Source: a virus. Taken from it: 64,000 nucleotides of DNA. Below, in pieces: positions 24,594 to 33,180 of this stretch. The stretch covers positions 1 through 64,000 of the IMG/VR virus record IMGVR_UViG_3300044712_000998, one strand, 5' to 3'. Numbering within the stretch: position 1 is the first letter of the stretch; each line of letters begins with the position of its first letter. Both the position numbers and the translations under genes were made by a program. The notes beneath the pieces are model-generated. The model searched no databases. It had not been told where the DNA came from and saw nothing but the letters and a program-made list of their open reading frames with translations.

Positions 24594-27500
24594 TTAGGCC
24601 AGGATGGTCTGCTTGGTGACGTAGGATCCGGACTCACGACGCTCCATGAGGAGATCGTTGCCACTGCGGCCCATGCGCCAGGTGCCGTCGGTCGTCGGGT
24701 CGCCCATGTAGAACCACTTCGCGGAACCGACCTCGACGGACTCCACGGTCTTCACGTGGCCAGCGAAGTAGTTCGAGGCTGAGGTGTCAGCCTGGTAGAT
24801 ACCATAGCGGTTCGTGATCGTGGTGGTGCCGGCATCGCTAAACGTGACGGTGCCAAGATAGGCCCCGTAGTAGTTCGTGATGACAGTTGTACCGCCTGAA
24901 GCCGTGGAGAAGGAATCCGGGGCTACCTGGAGTCCGTACACGTTCGAGATAGTCGTGGACCCCGATGTCTGGCCCATCACCACCGACGTCACGGCTTTCA
25001 GCGCTACCAAGGTTCCCAAAGAGGTGCCGCTGGTAGCTGAACCGGTGAAGTTGGCTTGGAAGCGCCCACCAGTGAAGTAGGAATCAGTGTACCGCAGCGC
25101 TGAGACAGCTATCGGGAACACGCTCCCGTAAACGCCTGTGTACTCGGCATTAGAGGCGCCACCAGCCTGCACGTAGACATAAGCCTTCACTGCCTCGACG
25201 GCCTCGCCACTCGACATCGTGCCGGTCGTGGTGAGATAGGTTGCCAACATCCGCAGGTTGCTACCCGATGCCGACGTTGTCGATGTGAACGTCAGGGTTC
25301 CATTGGTCGCATCGTAAGCGCTGATGCCGACACCACCAAAAGCCCCCGCGTTGTTGTACTGGAGCTGGGTGGTCGAACCGCCCGGAGCAGCGGTAGGAGC
25401 CGCCCAGGTGCCGTCGGCGCGCAGGAAGTTGGTCGTCCCGCCACCGCTAGCCGGCGCGAGGCCCTTCAACGAGGTGGTGAAGACGTCCAGCATCGCAGTC
25501 GTCTGTGCGACGGTCAGCGCAATAGGTGTAGCGGGACTCCCGGTGTTGTTGCCAATGATGCTGTTCGCGGCCAGGTTGGCCATCTTGCCAAGCGACACCG
25601 CGCCAGCCGCAATCGTGGTGGCGAAGGAACCAGTGCCAGATCCGGTGACGTCCGACGTCAGCGTGATAGTCTGATCACCGGTGTTGGTGCCGGACAGGTT
25701 GGAGGCGCTGATGGTACCAGCGAAGAAGTTCGATGAGGTCGCGTCGGCCTGGTAGATGCCGTACTTGTTGCCGATGGACGCGGTACCGCCGCCACCCGTC
25801 GTGGGGCCAGCGATGTAGATGCCGTAGTAGTTCGTCAGCGTGATCGTGCGCCCCGTGGCGACCGTCAGGGACCCCGCCAGAATCTTGAGGCCGCAGGCCT
25901 CCGTCACGGTGGCGGAGTTCAGCGTGCCCGTGAACGAGAGCGTCGCTTTGGCCGACATGCCGCAGATGGAGTTCAGGACCGTGCCGGTCTGGGTGGCCGT
26001 GTTAACGACCGTCGCGTCACCGCGCACACCGACGACGGTGTACAAGCTGCCGCTGAACAACGTGCCGCCGGAGACGTGCCCGTTGCCGTAGACGCCGATG
26101 ATCTCAGGGGTCCCCGACGTAGCGACACCCAGCGAGGACGTGCCGTATCCGTGGACACCAGCGATGAAGGTTCCCGCTGTCCCGTTGACGAAGGAGGCGC
26201 TCCATGACCCATAGACCGCCGCACCGGTGGCGTTCTGCGTGCCCTCCGTGGAGGTCATGTTGGCCTGGAACAACTTGATGCCTGAGCCTGTGCTGGTGTA
26301 CGTGCAGTCCAGCGACACCGTGGTCAGACTGCCACCGGAAGCCGAGTACGTCAGGGCGCTGTCGACCAGGCGTCCGGTGCCCGTCGTGGTCCACACGGGG
26401 AACTTGTTGAGAGTTCCGAACGGGGTGGCGGCAGTGGCGTACACCACAGTGGCACCGTTGACCCGGACCCACGGAGCGACCGTCGTCGTCCACATGTCTC
26501 CGTTCACAGGAGACGTCGGGGCGGTGCCATGCGCGATGCGCAGACCGGAGCGCGTCGTTGTCGAGGCCGATGTCGATACCAGACCGGAGAACAGATTCGT
26601 GGCGGCTGCGTCAGCTTGGTACACCCCGTAGCGGTTCGTCAGTACCAGAGTGCCGGCCCCAGCCGCTGTATGGGTGGCGAGATAGAGCCCGTAGTAGTTC
26701 GTGATCGTGAACGTCGCGGAGGCGTTCGTCACGGTGATCGTGGGCTCGCTGGCGAACCCGAACAGGTTCGTGACGAGCGACGTGCCACTGGCGGCGGTGT
26801 GCGCGACCTGTACCGACGCCCGGACACCGTACAGGCTCGTGGCCGCGGTGCCTGACGACAGCAGCGTGTCGAAGGCGGTGATCGCCTTCACGCCTGTGAA
26901 CGTCCCCGTTGAGGATGCTGCGGCGCCATCCGTCAGGCGCGACGAGTACGCGAAGACGCCGATGTACTCACCTGCGAAGCCAGCCGTCGGCGTACCGGAG
27001 ACAAGGCCGGTGACTCCAGCAATGACGTTGCCGGAAGCCGTTGTGCTGCTCGACGTCGTTATCCATCCCGTAAAGGCCTGCTGACGCACAACAGCAGTCA
27101 ATGTGGCCGTTGTCGCAGCGGTGACACTCAGTGCCGAAGCCGACACACTCGTCGTGAAAGTACCGGACCCCATCGCGAACTGGGCGGCGCCCGCGAGAGC
27201 CGATACAGTAGAGGTGGCGCCTGCGACGACTCCATCAGCGTTCGTAACCGTGGTCGCAGCGGAGAAGAACGATGACTGGCCGGAAGCCGGGGAGCCCGTC
27301 GTGGTGAGTCCCCCTGCGGTGAACGGGCCCACGGTCGCGCCATTGATGCGCGCAAACATGCCAGCCGTGGTCGTCCAAATGTCGCCGTTGGCCAGATTCG
27401 TCGTCGGAGCGGTACCGTGCGGGATCCGCAGGCTGCTGCGCGCAGCCACAGACGCCGGAAGATTCAGGGCGGTTCCCGTCGTAGCGGCTATGCCGAGGCC

Positions 27501-28403
27501 GCTGTATCCAGCGAAGAAGTTCTGAGCGAGCGTGTCCTCTTGGTAGATACCGTAACGATTCGTGATCGTCACCGTGCCAGACCCGGAGGTAGCCGGAGTC
27601 GTCAGGTACAAACCGTAGGCGTTCGTGATCACCAACGTCGCCGTGGCAACAGCTGACGAATGGGCAGGCGTGGACAAAAAGTCGAAACAGTTTGTTACAG
27701 TTGTCGTGCTGCCAGCGGTAGCTGCCGCTGCCACGGAAGGTGCACTGCGTACGCCAGCGCATGAGTAGAGAACCGATCCCGCTACGCCGACGGAGATAAG
27801 CGGGTTCGCGTCCACGCTGACGACTGTCAGACTCGCGGAGTTATTTGTGGCGGTGACGACCGCATAGGCGTGCGTAGACGCCAACACGCCAGAACCACCA
27901 GTAGGCGTCCCGGAGAGGTAGCTCCTGAAGGCGGAGAAACGGGTGGACGCTACTGCCGCTGACCCATTGAACGTACCCGCGCCTTGCAGAGCTGTGTGGC
28001 TGTTTGAACTGGTCAGGGCAGCACTGCTAGTAGCCACAATGCTGAAACCAACCGCGAAAACATCGGTAGTAAATGTCCCAGAGTTAGACAGGTAGGATAA
28101 CCCGCTGGCAGTCGCCGTCGCCGTAAACGTGGCCCCAGCCAGGATGCCAGCCGCATTGGTGACGGTGGAGGCGCCAGAGAAGAACGAAGCATCCCCTGAA
28201 ACAGGGGAACCCGTCGTGCCAACCCCGCCGGACGTGAATGGGCCAACCGTGGCACCGTTGATCTGGGCGTAGAGACCCGCGGTCGTGGTCCACAGAGCCC
28301 CATTCACAGGCGTCGTTGGCGCCGTCCCGTGCGGCAACGTCATCGATGGAATCGATGTCGTTGCCGCCGGGAGCGTGATCGGAGTCAGGAACTGGCGAGC
28401 CAC
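24594..28403 (-). CDS. Giant repeat tail fibre, 1269 aa
   Basis: GTG start with AAGGGG upstream. The N-terminus (ARQFLTPI) matches the start of the neighbouring 753-residue fibre (ARKFLTPI), probably the virion-attachment end. The body is Thr/Ser/Gly/Ala-rich beta repeat. HGTAPTxPVNGxxWTTTAG occurs three times, and an ITNRYGIYQxDxxxxNxF element occurs four times, marking units of roughly 250-300 residues. The C-terminus has GSAKWFYMGDP and MERRESGSYVTKQTILA, unlike the repeats. The repeats suggest growth by internal duplication. Role: long fibre for reversible adsorption. Confidence 0.75.
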   Translation of the reverse strand: MARQFLTPITLPAATTSIPSMTLPHGTAPTTPVNGALWTTTAGLYAQINGATVGPFTSGGVGTTGSPVSGDASFFSGASTVTNAAGILAGATFTATATASGLSYLSNSGTFTTDVFAVGFSIVATSSAALTSSNSHTALQGAGTFNGSAAVASTRFSAFRSYLSGTPTGGSGVLASTHAYAVVTATNNSASLTVVSVDANPLISVGVAGSVLYSCAGVRSAPSVAAAATAGSTTTVTNCFDFLSTPAHSSAVATATLVITNAYGLYLTTPATSGSGTVTITNRYGIYQEDTLAQNFFAGYSGLGIAATTGTALNLPASVAARSSLRIPHGTAPTTNLANGDIWTTTAGMFARINGATVGPFTAGGLTTTGSPASGQSSFFSAATTVTNADGVVAGATSTVSALAGAAQFAMGSGTFTTSVSASALSVTAATTATLTAVVRQQAFTGWITTSSSTTASGNVIAGVTGLVSGTPTAGFAGEYIGVFAYSSRLTDGAAASSTGTFTGVKAITAFDTLLSSGTAATSLYGVRASVQVAHTAASGTSLVTNLFGFASEPTITVTNASATFTITNYYGLYLATHTAAGAGTLVLTNRYGVYQADAAATNLFSGLVSTSASTTTRSGLRIAHGTAPTSPVNGDMWTTTVAPWVRVNGATVVYATAATPFGTLNKFPVWTTTGTGRLVDSALTYSASGGSLTTVSLDCTYTSTGSGIKLFQANMTSTEGTQNATGAAVYGSWSASFVNGTAGTFIAGVHGYGTSSLGVATSGTPEIIGVYGNGHVSGGTLFSGSLYTVVGVRGDATVVNTATQTGTVLNSICGMSAKATLSFTGTLNSATVTEACGLKILAGSLTVATGRTITLTNYYGIYIAGPTTGGGGTASIGNKYGIYQADATSSNFFAGTISASNLSGTNTGDQTITLTSDVTGSGTGSFATTIAAGAVSLGKMANLAANSIIGNNTGSPATPIALTVAQTTAMLDVFTTSLKGLAPASGGGTTNFLRADGTWAAPTAAPGGSTTQLQYNNAGAFGGVGISAYDATNGTLTFTSTTSASGSNLRMLATYLTTTGTMSSGEAVEAVKAYVYVQAGGASNAEYTGVYGSVFPIAVSALRYTDSYFTGGRFQANFTGSATSGTSLGTLVALKAVTSVVMGQTSGSTTISNVYGLQVAPDSFSTASGGTTVITNYYGAYLGTVTFSDAGTTTITNRYGIYQADTSASNYFAGHVKTVESVEVGSAKWFYMGDPTTDGTWRMGRSGNDLLMERRESGSYVTKQTILA
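26451..26534 (-). repeat. Fibre cassette copy 2
   Basis: This encodes the module HGTAPTSPVNGDMWTTT with NGATV in the third unit of the 1269-residue fibre. It closely resembles the copy at 19621-19703, including a shared TCCGTTCACAGG-type tract with few changes. Confidence 0.6.
27337..27421 (-). repeat. Fibre cassette copy 3
   Basis: This encodes HGTAPTTNLANGDIWTTTAG with NGATVGP in the middle of the 1269-residue fibre. One extra codon in the PVNG position distinguishes it from the other copies. Confidence 0.6.
28252..28333 (-). repeat. Fibre cassette copy 4
   Basis: This encodes HGTAPTTPVNGALWTTTAG with NGATVGP near the N-terminus of the 1269-residue fibre. The three copies in this gene are about 900 bases apart, setting the repeat period. 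Confidence 0.6.
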
Positions 28404-28437
28404 GTAACCCCTTTAAGGTTCAGTTCAACCCTACTGC

Positions 28438-30699
28438 TTAGGCGAGGAGCACCCAGCGGTAGGTGTCCGCCGACGCGCTGGCCGCGAAGGTCAGCGAGAT
28501 CTGCGTCGAGCTCGTGATCACGATATCGCACTCGACCAGGGCCTGAGTCGAGATCTCGTAGACCTGCACGATCGGAGTAGCAGCCGTGACGCCCGTGGTG
28601 ATCACCACCGGCGAGCCGCCGGTGATGGCGCCGACGTTCGCCGAGGCCCGGATCACGCTGGCACCAGCCGCGGCCCAGGACAGCACGCCGGCACCGTCGG
28701 TGGTCAGGACGTAGCCGCTCGAACCTGACGTCGTCGGCAGGGTCAGATCGGCCGGGGCGCCAGCCACAGCGGCGACCTTGATGGTCGCGGAACCGCTGGT
28801 GCTGCCGTTCAGCTTGAGGGCGCCAACTGCGCCGCTGGCCGAACCCAGGTTGAGGACGTTCGAGGCGAAGGTGAAGTTCGCGCTGGCCGCGAAGGCACCC
28901 GAGCTGTTGTACTGAACCTGGGTATCCGCACCGGCCGGGGTGGCCGAGTCGGTAGCCCAGGCGGGCAAGCCGCCGACGACCTTGAGAACCTGGCCCGTGG
29001 TGCCGATGCCAAGCTTGCTCAGGGCCGTGGTCGTGCTGGCGTAGAGGATATCACCGACCGTGTACGAGGTCTGTCCGGTACCGCCGCTGGTCGCGGCCAG
29101 GACTCCGGTGACCGCGCTGGTCAGGTTGAGCTGCGAGAAGATCGGGGTCGCGCCCGAGCCCTGGCTCACCAGCGGGTACCCGTTGTTCGGGCTGGGGCCC
29201 ACGAACTGAACCGCGCTGGTGCCGTTGCCGACAATCACGGCGTACTGCGTCAGCGTGGTGGCCCCGGTGCCGCCGTTGCCCACCGGCAGGGTACCGCTGA
29301 CATCCGTCGTCAGTGCGACGGCGCCGTACGTCGGGGCGCCAGAGGCGTTGCCGTGCAGAACCGTCGTCGTGGTGCCCGCGGCACCCTGCACGATGGCGGA
29401 ACCGTTCGAGATCATGATCGTCGAACCAGCCAGCGCGGTTGACGAGTTCGTGCCACCGTTGCCGATCGGCAGGGTCCCGGTCACGTGGCCCGTCAGCGTG
29501 ACCTTGCCCCAGCTCGGGGCGGTGCCGCTGAGCAGGACGTTGCCCGTGGCGGCCCCGGTGAGCGCGCTCAGGGTGTTCGCCGCCGAGGCGTAGATGATGT
29601 CGCCCTGGGCGTAGGACGTCAGCCCGGTGCCGCCCTTGGTGGCGCTGAGGGTGCCACCGATGTTGTTCAGGGTCAGGTTGGACTCGGAGACATCGACGGC
29701 GACGTCGTTCACCGTGCTGCCGGCGAGCGTGATCTTCGAGGAACCCGCGACGATGCCCTTGAGGACGAACTGATTCGCGGTGCTGTCCGCTGACTTCAGC
29801 GAGGTACCCACGGAACCGGTGTCCGTGAAGAAGGTGTACGTCGAGGCACCAGCGAACTGGGCGAAGGTGATCGCCGTGGTGCCCAGGGTACCACCGGCAT
29901 CGGCGGTGCAGACCCAGGCGGTGTCAGCGAGGGTTGAGCCGAGCTCGACGAAGACCGCCGCAGCCGGAGCTTCCGGCCAGGTGTCCATATCGGTGGCACG
30001 GGTCAGGGTGACGTCGGTGCCGACGCCGGAAACCACGAAGATGCCGTTGTCGGCGTTGCCGGCACCGGCGAGACCCGTGGTGCCGTCCTTGACGAGGATG
30101 CGCTGCGTGTTCGAGACGTTGGCGCCGTCGACACTGAGGTCCGCGGTGCCCGTGGTGAGGACCTGGACGGAACGGGTACCGGCGCTGAGGTCGATGACGG
30201 CAACCGTGGCCCGCTTGACCGCCGGCTTCCAGGACATGCCCGCGGCGACGTTGTCGACGTAGCCCTTGGTGGCGACATCGGCGACGTCGCTGGGATCCGC
30301 GGCGCGGAACCGGGAGCTAGCGTCACGCATGACCAGCGTGGAGGCCGTGGCGACCGAGGTCGCGGCGTCCAGCTTGGCCTTGTCGGAGCCAGCCATGAAG
30401 CCGTTGGTGCTGGGACCAGCGGCGAGGCCAGGCGAGGCGTGGGTGTGATCGAGGCGGGCCGCGTTGTTGCTGGAGCCAGCAGCAGCGGCGTCACCGACAC
30501 CGATGGTGCCGGGGGTTCCTGCTCCGATGAACGGGACCGTGTTCCAGGCCGCCGACGAGTACACCTGCGGCCGGTTCGTCGTGGAGTTGTCGTAGTAGAT
30601 CAGACCAGCGACTGTTCCAGCCGGCTGGGTGATCTGCAGGCGGAGGCTGAGGACCTCCAGGTTGGTCATGTCGATCGGGGTCAGGAACTTGCGGGCCAT
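28438..30699 (-). CDS. Tail fibre protein, 753 aa
   Basis: AAGGA precedes the ATG. The N-terminus ARKFLTPIDMTNLEV matches the attachment end of the next fibre. A segment with GLIYYDNSTTNRPQVYSS and the DHTHAS motif near residue 105 is typical of phage fibres. Further on are repeated GGTGxTSYxxGDIxYAS elements, seen in many tail fibres. The C-terminal 90 residues end in an Ile/Ser/Thr-rich beta domain (SADTYRWVLLA). Probably one of two long fibres sharing the same baseplate docking site. Confidence 0.75.
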   Translation of the reverse strand: MARKFLTPIDMTNLEVLSLRLQITQPAGTVAGLIYYDNSTTNRPQVYSSAAWNTVPFIGAGTPGTIGVGDAAAAGSSNNAARLDHTHASPGLAAGPSTNGFMAGSDKAKLDAATSVATASTLVMRDASSRFRAADPSDVADVATKGYVDNVAAGMSWKPAVKRATVAVIDLSAGTRSVQVLTTGTADLSVDGANVSNTQRILVKDGTTGLAGAGNADNGIFVVSGVGTDVTLTRATDMDTWPEAPAAAVFVELGSTLADTAWVCTADAGGTLGTTAITFAQFAGASTYTFFTDTGSVGTSLKSADSTANQFVLKGIVAGSSKITLAGSTVNDVAVDVSESNLTLNNIGGTLSATKGGTGLTSYAQGDIIYASAANTLSALTGAATGNVLLSGTAPSWGKVTLTGHVTGTLPIGNGGTNSSTALAGSTIMISNGSAIVQGAAGTTTTVLHGNASGAPTYGAVALTTDVSGTLPVGNGGTGATTLTQYAVIVGNGTSAVQFVGPSPNNGYPLVSQGSGATPIFSQLNLTSAVTGVLAATSGGTGQTSYTVGDILYASTTTALSKLGIGTTGQVLKVVGGLPAWATDSATPAGADTQVQYNSSGAFAASANFTFASNVLNLGSASGAVGALKLNGSTSGSATIKVAAVAGAPADLTLPTTSGSSGYVLTTDGAGVLSWAAAGASVIRASANVGAITGGSPVVITTGVTAATPIVQVYEISTQALVECDIVITSSTQISLTFAASASADTYRWVLLA

Positions 30700-30720
30700 G
30701 GGGGAGTCCTTTGGAAAGGC

Positions 30721-31182
30721 TTAGTTGAGCTGGGCGGTGCCGCTGATGGGGTATTCGAAAGTTATCGTGAGCTGCGAGCTGGTCACGTACTGAATGGTTC
30801 CCTCGACGTGTGTGCCGCCGGAATCCACGACGACCACGCTGGGGAGCCCATTCAAGGGATGGTTCACGGTCCAGACGAGTGCCGCAACGGCCTGGTTATG
30901 CGTGTAGGAACCGCCACCACCGCCGCCAGAAAAAGCGGTCCAATCGGTGTCCGTACCGGTCCACGGTGATGGCAGTAGCCGCCAGTACGTGCTGCCCGTG
31001 GCCACGTAGACCAACATGCCTTCGCGACGCCGGTCCGTAGTGATCGCATTACGATCCGCAAGAGTGGCGACCTCGCGGAGTCCGCCGCGACCCCAGATGG
31101 AGTCGTGGCTCGGGTAGGTGTCCGTGGAATCCGACGGAGCGACGAAGCCAGGAAGCGGTACTGAGCCTGGGATCTGGGCCAC
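30721..31182 (-). CDS. Small tail structural protein with C-terminal binding module
   Basis: GTG start whose first G is the last base of the upstream stop (TAGTG). The 153-residue protein begins with a segment containing SDTYPSHDSIWGRGGLREV-like sequence (residues 17-37), which I recall from phage tail or whisker proteins. A Gly linker near residue 85 leads to a C-terminal beta module (YTHNQAVAALVWTVNH, then LPSVVVVDSGG) shared by many fibre and appendage tips. It likely forms a short appendage or collar of the adhesion complex. Confidence 0.6.
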   Translation of the reverse strand: MAQIPGSVPLPGFVAPSDSTDTYPSHDSIWGRGGLREVATLADRNAITTDRRREGMLVYVATGSTYWRLLPSPWTGTDTDWTAFSGGGGGGSYTHNQAVAALVWTVNHPLNGLPSVVVVDSGGTHVEGTIQYVTSSQLTITFEYPISGTAQLN

Positions 31183-32006
31183 TAGGTCACCGTTGCGGTC
31201 AGAGCACCGCCCAGCGAGTTCAGGGTCCGGTAGACCCGGTAGTTCATCACGACGGCGAACGCATTGGTCACACTCACAAGTTGGTAGCCGAAGCCACCAC
31301 CGTCAATGTTCGTGTAACCCTGAGGGACCCCAGCCATGGGTACCGCGAAGCCGCCACCATCGAGGATCGTGTTGATCTGGCCGCCGAGGGCATCGGGGAC
31401 GCAGATGTACTTGTAGCCGCCAGCCGGGAACACGTAGGTCCCCGCGATGCCAGTGACCGGGAAGTTCGTCGCCATGGCCTCGATGTCGGCTTCGACCACC
31501 GTGGTAGCGACGTTGTTGCCGTAGTAGGAGCGGTGCCGCCAGTTGTACGTGGCATCGCGCTGAAACGGGTTCGCCTGGGTGTTGATGCCGATGATTCGGA
31601 AGACGTGCGAGGCCTGCCCGGAGTACGAGATCGGGGCGCCCATGATGACGGCCTCGGAGCCATCGTTCGCGAGGCCAGCGGCGAGCACGATGTTGCCTGA
31701 GGTCACGTCGATCAGGCTCAGCGAGTTCGGCTGGATATTCGCGGGATTCGTGGTCGCCCACAGGAACGTCACCGACGCCGGGATCGCGTCACCGACCTCC
31801 AAGGGATTCGGGATCGCCTGGATCGAGAACGATGAGAACGTCGGGAGCTGGTACGGGTACATCATGCGATCCACGATGTCGGCGAGACCTTCGTCGTTGA
31901 ACGTGGAACCCACGACGAGGCCGCCGACACCGATCGGTGACGGGGTCAGATTGGTGTACCGGTCACCGATGCCACCGATAGGGAAGATGAAGGCTGAATT
32001 ACCCAT
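31182..32006 (-). CDS. Tail appendage structural protein, 274 aa
   Basis: I choose ATG 32006 (MGNSAFIFPIGG), preceded by GGAGG at ideal spacing and one base after the upstream stop; the longer frame is shadow. Residues 1-60 include the pattern VGGLVVGSTFNDEGLADIVDRM, then YPYQLPTFSSFSI, seen in phage structural proteins with Ig-like domains. The rest is beta-rich with an Ig-like feel (residues 60-150) and a Gly-rich C-terminal domain. It may link or decorate fibres. No enzymatic motif is seen. Confidence 0.6.
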   Translation of the reverse strand: MGNSAFIFPIGGIGDRYTNLTPSPIGVGGLVVGSTFNDEGLADIVDRMMYPYQLPTFSSFSIQAIPNPLEVGDAIPASVTFLWATTNPANIQPNSLSLIDVTSGNIVLAAGLANDGSEAVIMGAPISYSGQASHVFRIIGINTQANPFQRDATYNWRHRSYYGNNVATTVVEADIEAMATNFPVTGIAGTYVFPAGGYKYICVPDALGGQINTILDGGGFAVPMAGVPQGYTNIDGGGFGYQLVSVTNAFAVVMNYRVYRTLNSLGGALTATVT

Positions 32007-32007
32007 G

Positions 32008-32514
32008 TCAGGCCTCCAACGCGAACATACGTCGCCACGTCGCCGTCCAGCCCGTGGTGACCGGTGTAACCGTGAGCCGCATCGTGGTGCCGCCCGTGAT
32101 GTCGACATCGGCGTCGATATCGATGGCTCCGGTTCCGATCCTGAAGCTCGTGGGGCGCTGATCGGTCGGGTTGGTGCCATCGTGGGTTCCCACGATCTCG
32201 AAGATCTGCGCCTTGGTTCCTTTCCTGAGATCCAGGGCCCACTTCACGGTCACGTAGTCCGCGATCAGGAAGGAGTCCAAGACGGTCGTACTGACTGGAA
32301 GGCTGGGGGACTGCCCGCCGATGACTGGGTCCAGGAGAACCCAGGTACCCGGCGTCCCAGAAGCAACGCAGCTCCACACGGACCCCAAGGAGTCCATGTG
32401 GAGCTCGCCCTCCTGATGAGTGCCGGATACCGGGGGCCCTGATGTCGCAGCCGGCGTGATCCGGAACTGGTTCCGCAGGGTGCCCGCGAGATCCGCAAGG
32501 TAGCGGTCGGGCAT
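32008..32514 (-). CDS. Short tail protein with RYLADLAGTL N-terminal module
   Basis: A 168-residue protein whose N-terminus (RYLADLAGTLRNQFRI) is nearly the same as that of the next gene at 32524-33177. This shared end is probably the attachment module. Residues about 30-65 have a small Gly/Ser-rich beta motif, and the C-terminal 80 residues form a beta domain ending in a Trp/Arg/Phe-rich strand, common in fibre tips. No clear ribosome site precedes the ATG; coupling to the upstream gene is likely. Confidence 0.6.
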   Translation of the reverse strand: MPDRYLADLAGTLRNQFRITPAATSGPPVSGTHQEGELHMDSLGSVWSCVASGTPGTWVLLDPVIGGQSPSLPVSTTVLDSFLIADYVTVKWALDLRKGTKAQIFEIVGTHDGTNPTDQRPTSFRIGTGAIDIDADVDITGGTTMRLTVTPVTTGWTATWRRMFALEA

Positions 32515-32523
32515 TGCGAACTA

Positions 32524-33177
32524 TCAGGCCGGGTTGCTGTACTCGACCGTGATCCGAGCGGAGCCCGCCGAGGCGCCGGTACCGGCGACGAAGGCGATCT
32601 CGACCTGCTCGGGGGTCCCGTCCTCCTCGTACAGCGGGGTGACTTCGAAGATCGCGGCGAGGGAGAGCTCGTTCTGCGTGGCGCCCATGTAGCGGGCGGG
32701 CTGCGCGGCGACACCCACGGAGAGCTGGGCACCGACACCGTCGAAGGCGGTCTCGATCTCGACGGTCACCGTGCGGATCGTGGCGTTGGCCGGGGGCGTG
32801 AAGATCGCGATCGTGGAACCCGAGTTGAACGCGACGAGCTCTTGCTCCGCTTTGACCTGGTTGGCACCGGTGGCCACCGAAGTCCAGCTCAGGTTGCCGG
32901 CGCCGTCATCGGCGAGGACCTGACCCGTGGTGCCGTAGGCCACCGGGAAGTTGTAGGTCCGGTCCGCGGCGGGCTCCGACCCGATCGCGAAGGCGACCTT
33001 GTTGGTGCCGGAGACGCGCCGGAGCTCGAGAGCGCGGACGCTGGCGTCGCGGTACTCGGTATCCGCGGCGTTGCGGATGGACAGCAGGGTGTCCGTGGTG
33101 TTCTTGAGGCGGAGTCCGGCAATGCGGAAGAACGAGTTCAGCGTTCCTGCGAGGTCGGAGAGGTAGCGAAGGGCCAT
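32524..33177 (-). CDS. Short tail fibre with shared N- and C-terminal modules
   Basis: A 217-residue protein. The N-terminus RYLSDLAGTLNSFFRI matches the protein encoded at 32008-32514. A fibre-type stretch follows (YGTTGQVLADDGAGNLSW). The last 90 residues resemble the C-terminus of the 844-residue protein at 33181-35715: both have a VEIxxxxDGxGAxxxxG segment, an ETELxSL/QNELSLA element and end in a G-A-S-x-G-x-x-R-I strand. This argues for a common receptor-binding or trimerising tip. AGGA precedes the start. Confidence 0.65.
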   Translation of the reverse strand: MALRYLSDLAGTLNSFFRIAGLRLKNTTDTLLSIRNAADTEYRDASVRALELRRVSGTNKVAFAIGSEPAADRTYNFPVAYGTTGQVLADDGAGNLSWTSVATGANQVKAEQELVAFNSGSTIAIFTPPANATIRTVTVEIETAFDGVGAQLSVGVAAQPARYMGATQNELSLAAIFEVTPLYEEDGTPEQVEIAFVAGTGASAGSARITVEYSNPA

Positions 33178-33180
33178 AGC

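Noticed and set aside
25324-28100. Plus-strand Val/Pro/Thr-rich frames opposite the giant fibre.
   Set aside because: Repetitive Thr/Gly/Ala codons on one strand make Val/Pro/Ala frames on the other; no independent start signals.
29780-30262. Plus-strand 160-residue frame opposite the 753-residue fibre.
   Set aside because: Shadow of a low-complexity Thr/Ala/Gly fibre gene; no domain.
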